DNA of 64,000 nucleotides from Cryobacterium sp. Y50 (GCF_002929805.1 NZ_PJJM01000099.1:79746-143745); one strand, 5' to 3'. Positions 16,717-26,586 are shown, numbered from the stretch's first letter. Translations and numbers: made by a program. Notes: generated by a model from the letters alone, not told the origin.

Positions 16717-18852
16717 CTAATCCTCGTCAGCCGGGACAGGGGCATCGGTGTACTGCGCGACGCCTGCCGCCGCCCAATCGGCAACGACACGGCGTGGTTC
16801 GGCGGGTTCGAGTACGGTGACGATCCCGGCCAGTCCCGCAACCAGTCGTTTAAGGGCGTGGGAGTGGGCGACCCGCAGGGTGGTGCGAGTGCGAACCCCT
16901 GTACCCACCGGAACCGAACGTTCGGGGCGGTAGTCCGCAAGCAACGGCAGCGCGGCGGTTTCGAGTTCGAGTCGTACATCCAGATCGCCGCTGGAGGCCT
17001 GGAACAGGGTATCGGGCAGTAAAATCTCCGCGGCATGCGTACTTCGTGCCTTGGTGGTCGTGCGCGGGTCGCTGATGCGATCAAGACGGAACGTGCGCAC
17101 CGCTTCGCGGAGATGGCACCAGCCGCGCAGGTACCAGTCGTTGTCAACGGATTCGATGCGCAGCGGATCGACGCGACGGTGTTCGTGAGCACCACGAGCG
17201 TTGAGGTAGTCGAACTCGACCTGCATCCCCGACGTGAGAGCTGCCTGGACGAGTGCACGTGTCGCCCCGCCATCTCTCTGCGCGACGGCCAGTTGGGTTG
17301 GCGGAGCCGACGCCCCGCGCGTCAACTTGGCCATCAGCGATGCAATCGCATTCGTATCAGCGTTGTCGGGGAGGGCCGAGAGGTATTGCAGGCCGGCGAT
17401 GAGCGCTGCAGCCTCCCGAGCCGAGAACCTGGGAGAATCGTCGATAGCGACCTGATGGGTGAGGACGATGCGGTCGTTCAGCTCAAATTCATCCCAGAGT
17501 ATGTCGAAGAGATCGCCGTGCAAATACTGACGTGTTTCCCCGGGAATTCCGGACAAGGCGATGAGACTGACCAAGGATCGCACACGTTCAGGGGGCAGGC
17601 CGAAATGCTCGGCGACCTCTGTGACGGTCACCGGACCCTGCTCAATGAGGTACGGAACCAGCGAAAGTAGGATGGTGAGCTGGTCGCTGGCGATCCGCGA
17701 CTGCGAGGCCGGCGTGGAGGGCTGCGTTTTGGGTTGCGTCAGCCGACGACGCGGCGCCCCTCCGGCTGCCCGGACCGGCAAATCGGGCGAATGCCCATCG
17801 CGAACGGCGAGCAATCGGCTGGTCACGGCCGTGCGCAGAGCGAGAGGACCAACGACGAATACTTCCGGCCCGAAGGCGGCCAATTCGTCGGCGAGAACGT
17901 GCAGGTCGGTGAAATGCAGGATGCGCTCCCGGCTGGACGCCGGGTCCGTTGCCGGGATGCCATACTGGCGCGCGCCGAGCCGTACTGCCGCGTCGGTGCC
18001 CGGCTGCACCAGGATGTGCGCGACGTTGCTCGCCCACAGCTCTTCTAATTCGGCCAGGGCGCGGGCACTGTCGGCAGCAGTGCCCGCGAACGTATCGTCG
18101 GCAGCGTCGGTGACCGGGGCCGGGGACGCCGCCGGTAGGACCGTGACCGCTCCCACGATGCGCGAGAGGAGGAAGGTGCGCGGCGCATGAGCAACCTCAT
18201 CGGTCGCGTAGAGGTGCCAGCGTCCCTCATGCTGAACGAGAGCCCGGGGGACGACCACGCGACGGAGCGGTTTCCTCTTGCCTGGCTTGAGGTAGAGAAA
18301 GGCCACGACCTGGGTGCGATCCAGCGCTTTGCTCAGCGGGTCGAAGCTGTGGTCCCGCGTACGAAGCAGCGGTGCGTAGCCGAGCACAGGTTCGCTCGAG
18401 TCGACGCCGAGCGAATTTAACTTGATCAGGGCGCGGCGGGATTCACCGGACAATGATCCTTCGCGCCACACCGTGCCGGCGAGTTTGAGCAGCGACACTT
18501 CGTCGGGAGTGAAGGTCACATCGGCCGGCAGGTCGTACAGTCCTTTCGGTATGCGATAGCGCAAGTGATGGTTGCTGCCGGGATCGTCCAGGGTCTCGAT
18601 CGTCTCGAGAGGAATGCCTAGTTCCCGAATGTCGTCCTTGTCGCGCTCAAATTGGCGCTCCAGACTGCCATTGGGTCCAGCGATCAGGAATCGCTGCCGA
18701 TAGCCCTGAACGTTAGCGAGGATATCCGCCTTGGTCAGCCCGGATTCCGTCGCTACGAGTGCCAGGACCAGGCTGAACAGGCGTTCCGGAGCGGTGACCG
18801 GCCGCGGTTTGGGTGCGTCGCGGCGTTCGTCTGGGTAGACCGGGGAAGGCAC
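16717..18852 (-). CDS. pafBC: Fused PafB-PafC WYL-domain transcription regulator
   Basis: The 711-residue protein joins two WYL-type regulators that are separate in many actinobacteria. The first half has an N-terminal winged helix (about 20-90) and a WYL domain (QHEGRWHLYATDEV). After a low-complexity linker near residues 365-385, the second half repeats the plan: a helix-turn-helix (TVTEVAEHFGLPPERVRSL) and a second WYL domain with DWYLRGWC. PafBC activates the RecA-independent DNA damage response in mycobacteria (known). GTG 18852 is the first start after the FKBP gene. No break in frame was seen at the join, so the fusion appears real. Confidence 0.9.
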   Translation of the reverse strand: MPSPVYPDERRDAPKPRPVTAPERLFSLVLALVATESGLTKADILANVQGYRQRFLIAGPNGSLERQFERDKDDIRELGIPLETIETLDDPGSNHHLRYRIPKGLYDLPADVTFTPDEVSLLKLAGTVWREGSLSGESRRALIKLNSLGVDSSEPVLGYAPLLRTRDHSFDPLSKALDRTQVVAFLYLKPGKRKPLRRVVVPRALVQHEGRWHLYATDEVAHAPRTFLLSRIVGAVTVLPAASPAPVTDAADDTFAGTAADSARALAELEELWASNVAHILVQPGTDAAVRLGARQYGIPATDPASSRERILHFTDLHVLADELAAFGPEVFVVGPLALRTAVTSRLLAVRDGHSPDLPVRAAGGAPRRRLTQPKTQPSTPASQSRIASDQLTILLSLVPYLIEQGPVTVTEVAEHFGLPPERVRSLVSLIALSGIPGETRQYLHGDLFDILWDEFELNDRIVLTHQVAIDDSPRFSAREAAALIAGLQYLSALPDNADTNAIASLMAKLTRGASAPPTQLAVAQRDGGATRALVQAALTSGMQVEFDYLNARGAHEHRRVDPLRIESVDNDWYLRGWCHLREAVRTFRLDRISDPRTTTKARSTHAAEILLPDTLFQASSGDLDVRLELETAALPLLADYRPERSVPVGTGVRTRTTLRVAHSHALKRLVAGLAGIVTVLEPAEPRRVVADWAAAGVAQYTDAPVPADED

Positions 18853-18869
18853 GAGGTCGCTCCCGCCGT

Positions 18870-19817
18870 TCAGTTGATGCCGAGGATGTCGAAGACGAAG
18901 ATGAGCGTGGAATCGGCCGGAACTGCGCCCGACGCGGTCATGCCGTAGGCCTGTGCGGGCGGAATGACGGCGACGATTTGCGACCCGACGGTTTGCCCGG
19001 TGAGGGCCGCTGCCATGCCGGGGATGAGCTCAGTGGGAACTAACTCGACCGGGCTGCCGTTCGCCCAGCTGGAATCAAAGACCGTCTTCTCTTTCCAGAG
19101 CACTCCGGTGTAGTTCAAGGTGACCGTCGAATCTTCCTGGACCTTCACCCCGGAGCCCTTCTTGAGGACCCCGATTTCGAGTTCGGTGGGCGCGTCACCG
19201 GACGGCACGACAATGCCGGGCGTACCATCGGCGTCCAGGACTACCGCGGGAAGACCGTTCGCGACCGGCTGGTCTGCGCCGTCGGCCCGAGGCAGGAAGG
19301 CCTTCACAATGTCGACCACGAGCACGAGGGAGTCCGTCTCCGCGACCTGGAACTGTTCGTTGCCGCCGGCTGGTCCGAAGGCATCCTCGGGTGCGATGAC
19401 GATCGCGACGCGTGCCCCGACCTGGGCGCAGAGCAGACCGTCGACGAATCCGGGAAGGGTGCTCTCATTGAGGATGATCGGGACGGCCGTTGAGCCGTCA
19501 AAAGCGCTCTGCTGGATCGCAGCACCGGTCGTGCCGTTGTAGAGGTTGAACTCTGCGGTGATCTTCTGTCCGGGAACGACTTTTTCCCCCGATCCGGCAA
19601 TGACCTCGGTGCGCTGGGTGGACGCGGACTTGAGGGGCGTCGGAAAAGTGACATCCGGTGCCGTACCAAAGTTGCCGGAAACCGACACCAGCTCGGAGGC
19701 TGCACCCGAGGAGACCGGTGCGTCACAGGAGGCCTGGGCCGTACCGGGGCTGGCACAGGCGGTCAATGCCGCCATCACGAGTCCGGCGGTGGCGATCAGC
19801 GCGGATGCTTTGCGCAC
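18870..19817 (-). CDS. FKBP-type peptidyl-prolyl isomerase lipoprotein
   Basis: This 315-residue protein is an exported lipoprotein: basic N-terminus, hydrophobic stretch and lipobox LTAC with Cys near residue 22. It then has two FKBP-like domains. The first is divergent (NLYNGTTGAAIQQSAFDGS, PEDAFGP) and the second more typical (VTLNYTGVLWKEKTVFDSSW, IPPAQAYG). GTG 19817 gives the short signal peptide; AAGGA lies only 3 bases before it. The longer in-frame reading to 20081 overlaps trmI and was rejected. It probably folds exported proteins at the cell surface. Confidence 0.88.
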   Translation of the reverse strand: MRKASALIATAGLVMAALTACASPGTAQASCDAPVSSGAASELVSVSGNFGTAPDVTFPTPLKSASTQRTEVIAGSGEKVVPGQKITAEFNLYNGTTGAAIQQSAFDGSTAVPIILNESTLPGFVDGLLCAQVGARVAIVIAPEDAFGPAGGNEQFQVAETDSLVLVVDIVKAFLPRADGADQPVANGLPAVVLDADGTPGIVVPSGDAPTELEIGVLKKGSGVKVQEDSTVTLNYTGVLWKEKTVFDSSWANGSPVELVPTELIPGMAAALTGQTVGSQIVAVIPPAQAYGMTASGAVPADSTLIFVFDILGIN

Positions 19818-19944
19818 AAGTCCTTCTTTCGGTACGGGGTTGCTGCAGCACAGGGTGCTGCGTTGGATGCTGGGGTCGTTCTGTGACCGGGTGGTGCTGC
19901 CGTCGCTTCGCACGTAGTAGAACCGAAGCGGGCCGGGCCCTATC

Positions 19945-20946
19945 CTAACCGGCGTCGAGGTCTCGAGCCTTGGAGAGGTCTGCACTGGTCCCGGCGATCC
20001 GCACGCGTTTGCGCATGACCTTGGCACTGACATTGCGCTCACCGAGCGCCCCCGGTGTCCACGCCTCGACGTCGGCGTCATTGAAGTCGGTCTTCGACGG
20101 TCGCCGTTTCAATTCGGGCAGAATCGTGTCGGGAGCGAGTCGTCTGGCGGTAATGAGAAATCCGGTGTGCCCAATCATTCGATGGTCAGGGCGAACGGCG
20201 AGTCCCTCTACGTGCCAGCCGCGAATCATGGTCTCGCTGGAGTCCGGGTTGGTGTAAAAACCGGTACCACGAATAGCCTCGGCCACGCGGGACAGCTGCG
20301 TTACCGTGGCGACATAGCAAAGCAAAACCCCACCGGGCTTGAGCACGTCGGAAACCGAGCCAAGGCATTCCCACGGTGCCAGCATGTCCAGGACGACTCG
20401 GTCAACGCTCTGTGCCGGCATGGTCTTCGGCAGGGTTTCGGCGAGGTCACCGAGGGTGATGCTCCAGTTCTCCGGATCATTGCCGAGGAAGGTAGCGATA
20501 TTGTCCCGGGCGACGTCAGCGAATTCCTCTCGTCGTTCGAAGGAAGCGAGCCGACCGGCCGGACCGATTGCCCGCAATAGCCAGAGCGAGAGCGCTCCTG
20601 AACCGACTCCGGCTTCGACGACAGTGGCACCGGGAAATACATCGGCCTGGGCCAGAATTTGCGCAGCATCCTTGGGATAGATGATAGCCGCGCCGCGCGG
20701 CATGCTCATCACGAAGTCCACCAGTAGGGGGCGCAGCGCAAGATGCTCGACCCCGACGTTGTTGGTGACGACCGAGCCGTCGGGCTGCCCGATGATGTCG
20801 TCGTGCGCGAGAATTCCACGGTGCGTGTGAAAAGTCAGGCCGGCCTGGAGAGAAATGGTGTTCATCCGCCCCTTCGGTCCGGTGAGCTGTACGCGGTCGC
20901 CGACACGAAAGAGTCCACTGTTTTGAATGACCTGGTTGTTGCTCAT
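19945..20946 (-). CDS. trmI: tRNA (adenine-58-N1)-methyltransferase TrmI
   Basis: TrmI makes m1A58 in the T-loop of tRNA. The 333-residue product has the small N-terminal beta domain (FRVGDRVQLTGPKGR), then HRGILAHDDIIGQPDG, IIYPKDAAQI and the SAM-binding VVEAGVGSGALSLWL, with DMLAPWECL later. All are typical of the family. Its ATG overlaps the stop of the upstream HAD gene in an ATGA, so the two are translationally coupled. Confidence 0.94.
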   Translation of the reverse strand: MSNNQVIQNSGLFRVGDRVQLTGPKGRMNTISLQAGLTFHTHRGILAHDDIIGQPDGSVVTNNVGVEHLALRPLLVDFVMSMPRGAAIIYPKDAAQILAQADVFPGATVVEAGVGSGALSLWLLRAIGPAGRLASFERREEFADVARDNIATFLGNDPENWSITLGDLAETLPKTMPAQSVDRVVLDMLAPWECLGSVSDVLKPGGVLLCYVATVTQLSRVAEAIRGTGFYTNPDSSETMIRGWHVEGLAVRPDHRMIGHTGFLITARRLAPDTILPELKRRPSKTDFNDADVEAWTPGALGERNVSAKVMRKRVRIAGTSADLSKARDLDAG

Positions 20947-21716
20947 GCGAGTGGTGCGCTTTCGTGTCGGGCAGCCCCGGTGGGGGCGAGAGGATGAACG
21001 GATTCGGAGAGTTCAGCGGTGGAGAAACGATAGAGCGCTGCCACATCATCGATCGTGCGACCGACCAGCGTCGGCCAGCGGGTGTATTGGTCGCTTTCCG
21101 GCAGGTCGATCTGGTGGGGCACGGCGATGGTGATGGTTCCGGCGGCGACAGCGGAAGCGACACCGGGAACGGAGTCCTCAATGGCGATGCACCGGCGCGG
21201 ATCGACACCGAGCCGTTCGGCCGCTACGAGGTAAGGGTCAGGGTGCGGCTTGCTGTTGGCGATCATGTCGCCAGCGATCACCAGGTCAAACGCGGGAAAA
21301 TCAATCAGGTTGATGATCTGCCGAGCCATGCGCTCGACCGACATCGTCACGAGCGCGGTCGGCACTCCCGCCTTCTTCAGCTCTTGCAGGAGTTCACGAG
21401 ATCCTGGACGCCAGGGAATACCATGCTCGGTAAGCTGCTGCTGAACCCGGTCGGTGAGGCGAGCCACAACGGCGTCTGGCGTGAGATCCACTCCGCGCGA
21501 CTGAAGAATCGCCGCAGAGTTCCACAGTCCGGAGCCGACCAGCAGCATGCCATCGTCCTGCGTCCAGACGCCGCCGAATTCAGCGACCAGCTCCGTTTCG
21601 GCGCGCATCCAGTACGGTTCGGTGTCGACGATGGTCCCGTCCATGTCCCAGAGGACGGCGGCGGGCAGGGAAACGGGCGCGGAGAGCTGTACAGGATAAA
21701 CATTCACGGGATCCAA
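20943..21716 (-). CDS. HAD-superfamily phosphatase (beta-phosphoglucomutase-like)
   Basis: The 257-residue protein has HAD motif I WDMDGTIVDTEP, motif II (ALVTMS), motif III lysine in NSKPHPDPY and motif IV IAIEDSVPG. The helical cap after motif I places it with phosphoglycolate phosphatase and beta-phosphoglucomutase relatives; the substrate cannot be read. The TTG at 21716 is used; GTG 21707 is the main alternative, and neither has a clear ribosome site. It overlaps trmI by four bases. Confidence 0.85.
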   Translation of the reverse strand: MDPVNVYPVQLSAPVSLPAAVLWDMDGTIVDTEPYWMRAETELVAEFGGVWTQDDGMLLVGSGLWNSAAILQSRGVDLTPDAVVARLTDRVQQQLTEHGIPWRPGSRELLQELKKAGVPTALVTMSVERMARQIINLIDFPAFDLVIAGDMIANSKPHPDPYLVAAERLGVDPRRCIAIEDSVPGVASAVAAGTITIAVPHQIDLPESDQYTRWPTLVGRTIDDVAALYRFSTAELSESVHPLAPTGAARHESAPLA

Positions 21717-21790
21717 GTCTAGCTAGGGCCACCGCCTATCCTTGACTGAGGCGCTCCACCGGGAGGCCGAAAGAATTGAGGACATACACG

Positions 21791-22747
21791 GTGACTGACG
21801 GTATTAGGTTTCTGGGCGGGCGGCTTCTCGTCGTAGCTTTCGAGGGTTGGAATGATGCCGGCGAAGCTGCGACCGGGGCGGTACGTGCGCTCAAAGACCT
21901 CCTCGACGTCGAGGTCATCACCGAGGTCGATCCGGAACTGTACTTTGACTACCAGTTCAACCGACCGACCGTGTCGACCAATGAAGACGGCGTGCGAGCG
22001 ATCGGGTGGCCGAGCGCGATCATGTATGGACCGACGGCCGCCGGACCGGTGAGCGTTCCGCTGGCCGAGGACGCCGAGCTGCGCGTCAGTGGTGCGAATG
22101 CCGGCAATATTTACCTGCTCATCGGTACCGAACCCTCACGAAGCTGGAAGAGTTTTGCGGCGGAGATTCTCCACGCTGCTCTCGCCGCCGATGTGAGCGG
22201 CGTGGTGTTTCTGGGAGCGATGCTCGCCGACGTTCCGCACACCCGACCCATTTCTATCTTCGTGTCAAGCGACAATTCAAAAGTGCGCGGCGAATTACAG
22301 ATTGAACGCAGCAACTACGAGGGCCCCGTCGGCATTCTCAGCGTACTGTCGGATGCCGCCGAGACTGCGGGCATTCCGACGCTGTCGATTTGGGCATCCG
22401 TCCCCCACTATGTGCATAACGCGCCGTCGCCCAAGGCGATGCTGGCCCTGATCGACAAGCTGGAAGAAGTGATCGACGTCGTGATCCCCCGTGGTGCGCT
22501 CGTCACCGAGGCGGCCGAATGGGAAACCGGGATCGATGTACTGGCCGGTGAGGATGAAGAGATGGCCGCCTACATCGCCCAACTTGAGCAGGCCCGCGAT
22601 ACCGTCGACTCCCCCGAAGCGAGCGGCGAAGCCATCGCGAAGGAGTTCGAGAAATACCTGCGTAAACGCGGCACTGACGGACGTGATGGACGCGGTGACG
22701 GTCGACCCGACGGGCCTGGCAGTCGGCCAGAGGGCCCCCGGCAGTAA
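21791..22747 (+). CDS. PAC2 family protein
   Basis: This 318-residue protein belongs to the PAC2 family, related to eukaryotic and archaeal proteasome assembly chaperones (known). Typical parts are VAFEGWNDAGEAATGAV near the N-terminus, LLIGTEPSRSWKSFA, and SIWASVPHYVHNAPSPKA. The tail is charged, rich in Gly, Arg and Asp. GAGGA at 21778-21782 is 8 bases before GTG 21791, so this start was chosen over TTG 21776. It ends 3 bases before the end of mshC on the other strand. Confidence 0.86.
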   Translation: MTDGIRFLGGRLLVVAFEGWNDAGEAATGAVRALKDLLDVEVITEVDPELYFDYQFNRPTVSTNEDGVRAIGWPSAIMYGPTAAGPVSVPLAEDAELRVSGANAGNIYLLIGTEPSRSWKSFAAEILHAALAADVSGVVFLGAMLADVPHTRPISIFVSSDNSKVRGELQIERSNYEGPVGILSVLSDAAETAGIPTLSIWASVPHYVHNAPSPKAMLALIDKLEEVIDVVIPRGALVTEAAEWETGIDVLAGEDEEMAAYIAQLEQARDTVDSPEASGEAIAKEFEKYLRKRGTDGRDGRGDGRPDGPGSRPEGPRQ

Positions 22748-22750
22748 GTT

Positions 22751-24025
22751 CTAGAGCGCCACGCCCAGCAGGGCGTGGACGGCGCGCTGGACCAGTTCAG
22801 GGGCGTCGACGGTGTCGGCTGCAGCGTGGTCGATGATGCGCAGCGCCTCCGGAGTGTCCAGATCGTGGCGGAGAGCCAGACGAAGCGATTGCACGACCGC
22901 TGTCGCTGAACCGGAGGCACCGTCAAAGGCCGTGGCACCGGCACCGAAGGCCGTTGACCAGCGGGCCAAACGCTCCACCCCTTCGTCGAGCAGGGACGAC
23001 GTCCACTCCCAGTCGGCGCGATAGTGGCGGTCGAGCAGGGCGAGACGAATGGCCCGGGGATCGATGCCCCCGGCCAGCAGTTGCGACACCAGTACGAGGT
23101 TTCCGAGCGACTTGCTCATCTTCTCACCCCGGTAGGCGACCATGCCGGTGTGGCTGTAGACGCCGGCGAGCGGATGCCCGGACAACCCTTCCGCGTGTCC
23201 GGCGCTCATGTCGTGGTGCGGGAAGATCAGATCGGATCCGCCGCCCTGCACGGTGAAGTCGGTACCGAGTTCCTTCAGGGCAATGACCGAGCACTCGATG
23301 TGCCAGCCGGGTCGCCCCGCACCGACGCAGGATTCCCAGGCCGGTTCTCCAGCCCGGGCGGCCCGCCAGAGCAGCGGATCGAGACGGTCGCGCTTGCCCA
23401 ATCGGTCTGGGTCTCCCCCGCGCTCAGCGAACAGTCGGAGCATGCTGACTAGGTCGAGGTTGCTCTCCTCGCCGAGCGTCCAGCCCGTGTTCGCTTGCGC
23501 AGCTGCGATATCGAAGTAGAGATCGGCGGCGATCTGCCCGTCAGCACCGGCTACGGCATCGTCGGTCGGTACCGGGTAGGCCAGTCCGGCATCGCGAAGT
23601 GCGGCGACTGCGGCGGCGATCTCGTCGATGACCTCGGTCACGGCGACGAAATCGTTCGGTGGAATAATGCTGAGCGCTTGCATATCGGTGCGGTACAGCT
23701 CGACCTGCGATTCGGCGAGGTCGCGCCAGTCCACGCCGGTGGCCGTTGCACGCTCCAGGAGCGGGTCATCGACATCCGTCACATTCTGGGCATAGTGCAC
23801 GCGGAAGCCGGCATCGATCCAGACCCGCTGCAGAGTGTCGAAGGCCAGGTAGGTGTTGGCATGACCGATGTGCGTCGCGTCGTACGGCGTGATGCCGCAG
23901 ACGTACAGCCGGGCCGCATGGCGCGGCTGCGCCAGCACCAGGCTGTCCGTTTTGGTGTCGTGGAGCCAGGGAGCACTGGATTCGCCGGGGACAGAGACAA
24001 TTTCGGGTCGTTCCCATGCACGCAT
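22751..24025 (-). CDS. mshC: Cysteine-GlcN-Ins ligase MshC (mycothiol synthesis)
   Basis: MshC joins cysteine to glucosaminyl-inositol, the third step to mycothiol. The 424-residue protein is a class I tRNA-synthetase relative: YVCGITPYDATHIGHANTYL (zinc Cys and HIGH-type motif), WESCVGAGRPGWHIECS (second zinc Cys), FPHHDMSAGHAE and GEKMSKSLGN. Against cysteinyl-tRNA synthetase the anticodon-binding C-terminus is short, as expected. This gene is a strong marker of an actinobacterium. Confidence 0.95.
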   Translation of the reverse strand: MRAWERPEIVSVPGESSAPWLHDTKTDSLVLAQPRHAARLYVCGITPYDATHIGHANTYLAFDTLQRVWIDAGFRVHYAQNVTDVDDPLLERATATGVDWRDLAESQVELYRTDMQALSIIPPNDFVAVTEVIDEIAAAVAALRDAGLAYPVPTDDAVAGADGQIAADLYFDIAAAQANTGWTLGEESNLDLVSMLRLFAERGGDPDRLGKRDRLDPLLWRAARAGEPAWESCVGAGRPGWHIECSVIALKELGTDFTVQGGGSDLIFPHHDMSAGHAEGLSGHPLAGVYSHTGMVAYRGEKMSKSLGNLVLVSQLLAGGIDPRAIRLALLDRHYRADWEWTSSLLDEGVERLARWSTAFGAGATAFDGASGSATAVVQSLRLALRHDLDTPEALRIIDHAAADTVDAPELVQRAVHALLGVAL

Positions 24026-24067
24026 GCAACCAGCCTAGCTTTCAAAGTGCAGTCGCCTTGCGAGTGC

Positions 24068-24922
24068 CTAGGCGGAGATGACGTTCGTGCCGAGGAGGAT
24101 GAACAGCACGATTCCCAGCACGATGCGGTAAATCACGAACGGCAGGAAGCTGCGCTTGGAGATGTAGTTCATGAAGAAAGCGATCACGGCGAGGGCCACG
24201 AAGAAGGCGATGACGGTGGCCACGAGCGTTTCGAGCGGGCCGAAGATTTCGGGCGTGCAGTTGGCTGCGCCAGCCAGGCACGGCTCGGCGATGGACTTGT
24301 AGATCTGGAAGAAGCCGCTGCCGAGCACCGCAGGAATGGCCAGCAAAAAGGCGTAGCGGGCGGCGGCGGCGCGCTCGTAGCCGAGGAACAGTCCGGCCGT
24401 GATGGTCCCGCCGGAGCGCGACACGCCGGGGATGAGGGCGAGGGCCTGGGCGAATCCGAAGATGACGCCGTGCCCGACCGTAATGTCTTGTAGTCGACGC
24501 CGTTTGGCTCCGACATGATCGGCGATTCCGAGCAGAATGCCGAAGACGATGAGCATGGTTGCGGTGATCCAGAGCGACCGCAGCACGGTCTCGATCTGGT
24601 CCTGGAACAGCAGTCCGAGGATGATGATCGGCAGCGAGCCGAGAATGATGAGCCAGCCCATTCGAGCATCCGGATCTGTGCGGGGAACGCTGCCCCCGAG
24701 TGATCTGGCCCATTGGCCGATGATGCGAACGATATCGCGCCAGAAGAAGATGACCACAGCCGCCTCGGTGCCGATCTGGGTGATCGCGGTGAAGCGTGCC
24801 CCCGGATCTTCGCCGGTGCCCATAAACTGGCCGACGATGGCGATGTGCGCACTTGATGATACCGGGAGGAACTCGGTCAGGCCCTGGACCAAGCCCAGGA
24901 TGATCGCATTCAGAAAGTCCAC
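24068..24922 (-). CDS. uppP: Undecaprenyl-diphosphatase UppP
   Basis: UppP recycles the undecaprenyl carrier used in peptidoglycan synthesis. The 284-residue membrane protein has [17 protein letters not shown] near the N-terminus and [14 protein letters not shown] in the second half, the two conserved motifs of the BacA type. About eight hydrophobic segments are present. GTG 24922 is the start. It lies 42 bases upstream of mshC on the same strand and may be co-transcribed with it. Confidence 0.94.
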   Translation of the reverse strand: MDFLNAIILGLVQGLTEFLPVSSSAHIAIVGQFMGTGEDPGARFTAITQIGTEAAVVIFFWRDIVRIIGQWARSLGGSVPRTDPDARMGWLIILGSLPIIILGLLFQDQIETVLRSLWITATMLIVFGILLGIADHVGAKRRRLQDITVGHGVIFGFAQALALIPGVSRSGGTITAGLFLGYERAAAARYAFLLAIPAVLGSGFFQIYKSIAEPCLAGAANCTPEIFGPLETLVATVIAFFVALAVIAFFMNYISKRSFLPFVIYRIVLGIVLFILLGTNVISA

Positions 24923-24981
24923 ACGCTTCGCTTTCTCAGATTATTCAATGGATGCCCTCTCCGAGCTGGATCCAGGGTTTG

Positions 24982-26349
24982 CTAGTAGCTGGAAAGCAGG
25001 TCGGTCAAAACCTGCCTGCCAAACACTAATGCGTCAAGGGGCACTCGTTCATCCACGCCGTGGAACATGGCCGGGAAATCGAGGTCGGCTGGCAGCCGCA
25101 GCGGGGCAAAACCGTAGCCCTTGATGCCCAGCGCGCTCAAGGCCTTATTGTCGGTGCCGGCCGACAACAGGTACGGCAACACCGGCGCTCCGGGATCGTG
25201 GCGCCCCAGGGTGCCCACGACGGCTTCGATCAGCGGACCGCTGAACTCGGTCTCGAGGCCGATGTCACGGTGCATCGTCACAATTTCGATGTCACTCCCC
25301 ACGATCTGTTGAATTTGGGCGAGGACGAGGTCTTCCTCGCCCGGCACCGAGCGGATGTCGATGAGAGCCTCGGCCGCATCCGGGATCACGTTGTGCTTGT
25401 ACCCGGCGGTAAGGCCGGTTGGATTCGCCGTGGTGCGCAGGCTGGCCTGGATGAAGCCGGACGCGGTTCCGGTGGCGAGAGCGAGCTCATCGGGGCCGAC
25501 CTGCTGCGGATCGACGTCGAGAATGCGTGCTATCTCGCCGAGCAGCTGCTCGGTCGTGTCGGTGAGGCGAATCGGCCACTCGTGGCGCCCCAGTTTCGCC
25601 ACAGCCTCGGCGAGCCGTGTGACCGCGTTGTTCGGGTGCATGCGGGAGCCGTGTCCGGCCTCGCCGCGGGCGATCAGTTTGATCCAGACGAGGGCCTTCT
25701 CGCCGGTTTGCAGCAGGTAGGCGCGCTTGCCCCCGAGGGTGATGGAATACCCGCCAACCTCGCTGACCGCCTCGGTGGCACCGTCGAACAGGTGCGGGTG
25801 TTCGTTCACCAGAAAATGGGACCCGAGCACACCGCCGGCCTCTTCATCGGCGAAGAACGCGATGACCAGGTCACGCTCCGGCGCGCCCCCGGAGCCAATC
25901 ACATCCTGCAGGGAAGCGAGAATCATGGCGTCCATGTTTTTCATATCGACTGCGCCGCGCCCCCACAGCAGGCCGTCTTTGATAACGCCGGCGAAGGGGT
26001 CGACGCTCCAATTCGCCGGGTCGGCCGGTACGACGTCGAGGTGCCCGTGCACAACCAGGGCAGGGCGGGATCGATCCTTGCCTGCCACCCGGGCCACGAC
26101 ACTCGTGCGGCCGGGCTCCGAATCGAAGAGCTGCGGCAGGAGCCCGAGGGCTCGCAGTTTCTCGGCAACGTACTCGGCGGTATCCGTTTCACCGTTTGAA
26201 CGACCCCCGCCATAATTTGTCGTGTCGAAACGGATGAGATCACGTGCGATTTCGGCGGTCAGATCGAGTTTCGGAGCGGCCGCCGTGGGTGATGCACCCA
26301 CTGAATCAGCGGAACTCGGGGCCGGAAACGTGTTCGGGGAGGAAGCCAT
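24982..26349 (-). CDS. M20 family metallopeptidase/deacylase
   Basis: The 455-residue protein has the dinuclear zinc sites of M20: VVHGHLDVVP, GRGAVDMKNMDA, and the catalytic Glu in FADEEAGG, with a dimerisation domain in the middle. It resembles dipeptidases and ArgE-like amidohydrolases; the substrate is not clear. ATG 26349 is used, with GTG 26355 possible. It is followed by uppP after 59 bases. Its upstream neighbour is the tRNA-Leu on the other strand. Confidence 0.87.
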   Translation of the reverse strand: MASSPNTFPAPSSADSVGASPTAAAPKLDLTAEIARDLIRFDTTNYGGGRSNGETDTAEYVAEKLRALGLLPQLFDSEPGRTSVVARVAGKDRSRPALVVHGHLDVVPADPANWSVDPFAGVIKDGLLWGRGAVDMKNMDAMILASLQDVIGSGGAPERDLVIAFFADEEAGGVLGSHFLVNEHPHLFDGATEAVSEVGGYSITLGGKRAYLLQTGEKALVWIKLIARGEAGHGSRMHPNNAVTRLAEAVAKLGRHEWPIRLTDTTEQLLGEIARILDVDPQQVGPDELALATGTASGFIQASLRTTANPTGLTAGYKHNVIPDAAEALIDIRSVPGEEDLVLAQIQQIVGSDIEIVTMHRDIGLETEFSGPLIEAVVGTLGRHDPGAPVLPYLLSAGTDNKALSALGIKGYGFAPLRLPADLDFPAMFHGVDERVPLDALVFGRQVLTDLLSSY

Positions 26350-26455
26350 AACCACACGCTACCCGTCGCCAACGGGCGCACGGACACAACGGGCGTTCTA
26401 AACCGTGCTAAGTTATTACCTCGGCAGCCGGTTGATCCGGAGGCCGTTTCACCCA

Positions 26456-26540
26456 GTCCGGGTGGCGGAATTGGTAGACGCGCTGGCTTGAGGTGCCAGT
26501 GCCCATTAAGGGCGTGTGGGTTCAATTCCCATCTCGGACA
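26456..26540 (+). tRNA. tRNA-Leu (anticodon GAG)
   Basis: The acceptor stem GTCCGGG pairs with CTCGGAC (one G-U pair). The anticodon arm CTGGC-TTGAGGT-GCCAG gives anticodon GAG, reading CUC/CUU. A long variable arm (CCCATTAAGGGCG region) and T-arm GGGTTCAATTCCC fit the class II leucine tRNA. The 3' CCA is not encoded. Confidence 0.95.
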
Positions 26541-26586
26541 CGGAGATTTCTTTCGAGAGATCAACGAGGACTGGTTGAGACAGTTC

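Noticed and set aside
26456..26540. tRNA-Leu as an integration site for an island
   Set aside because: The genes on both sides are ordinary core genes, no integrase is near and no second copy of the tRNA 3' end was seen.
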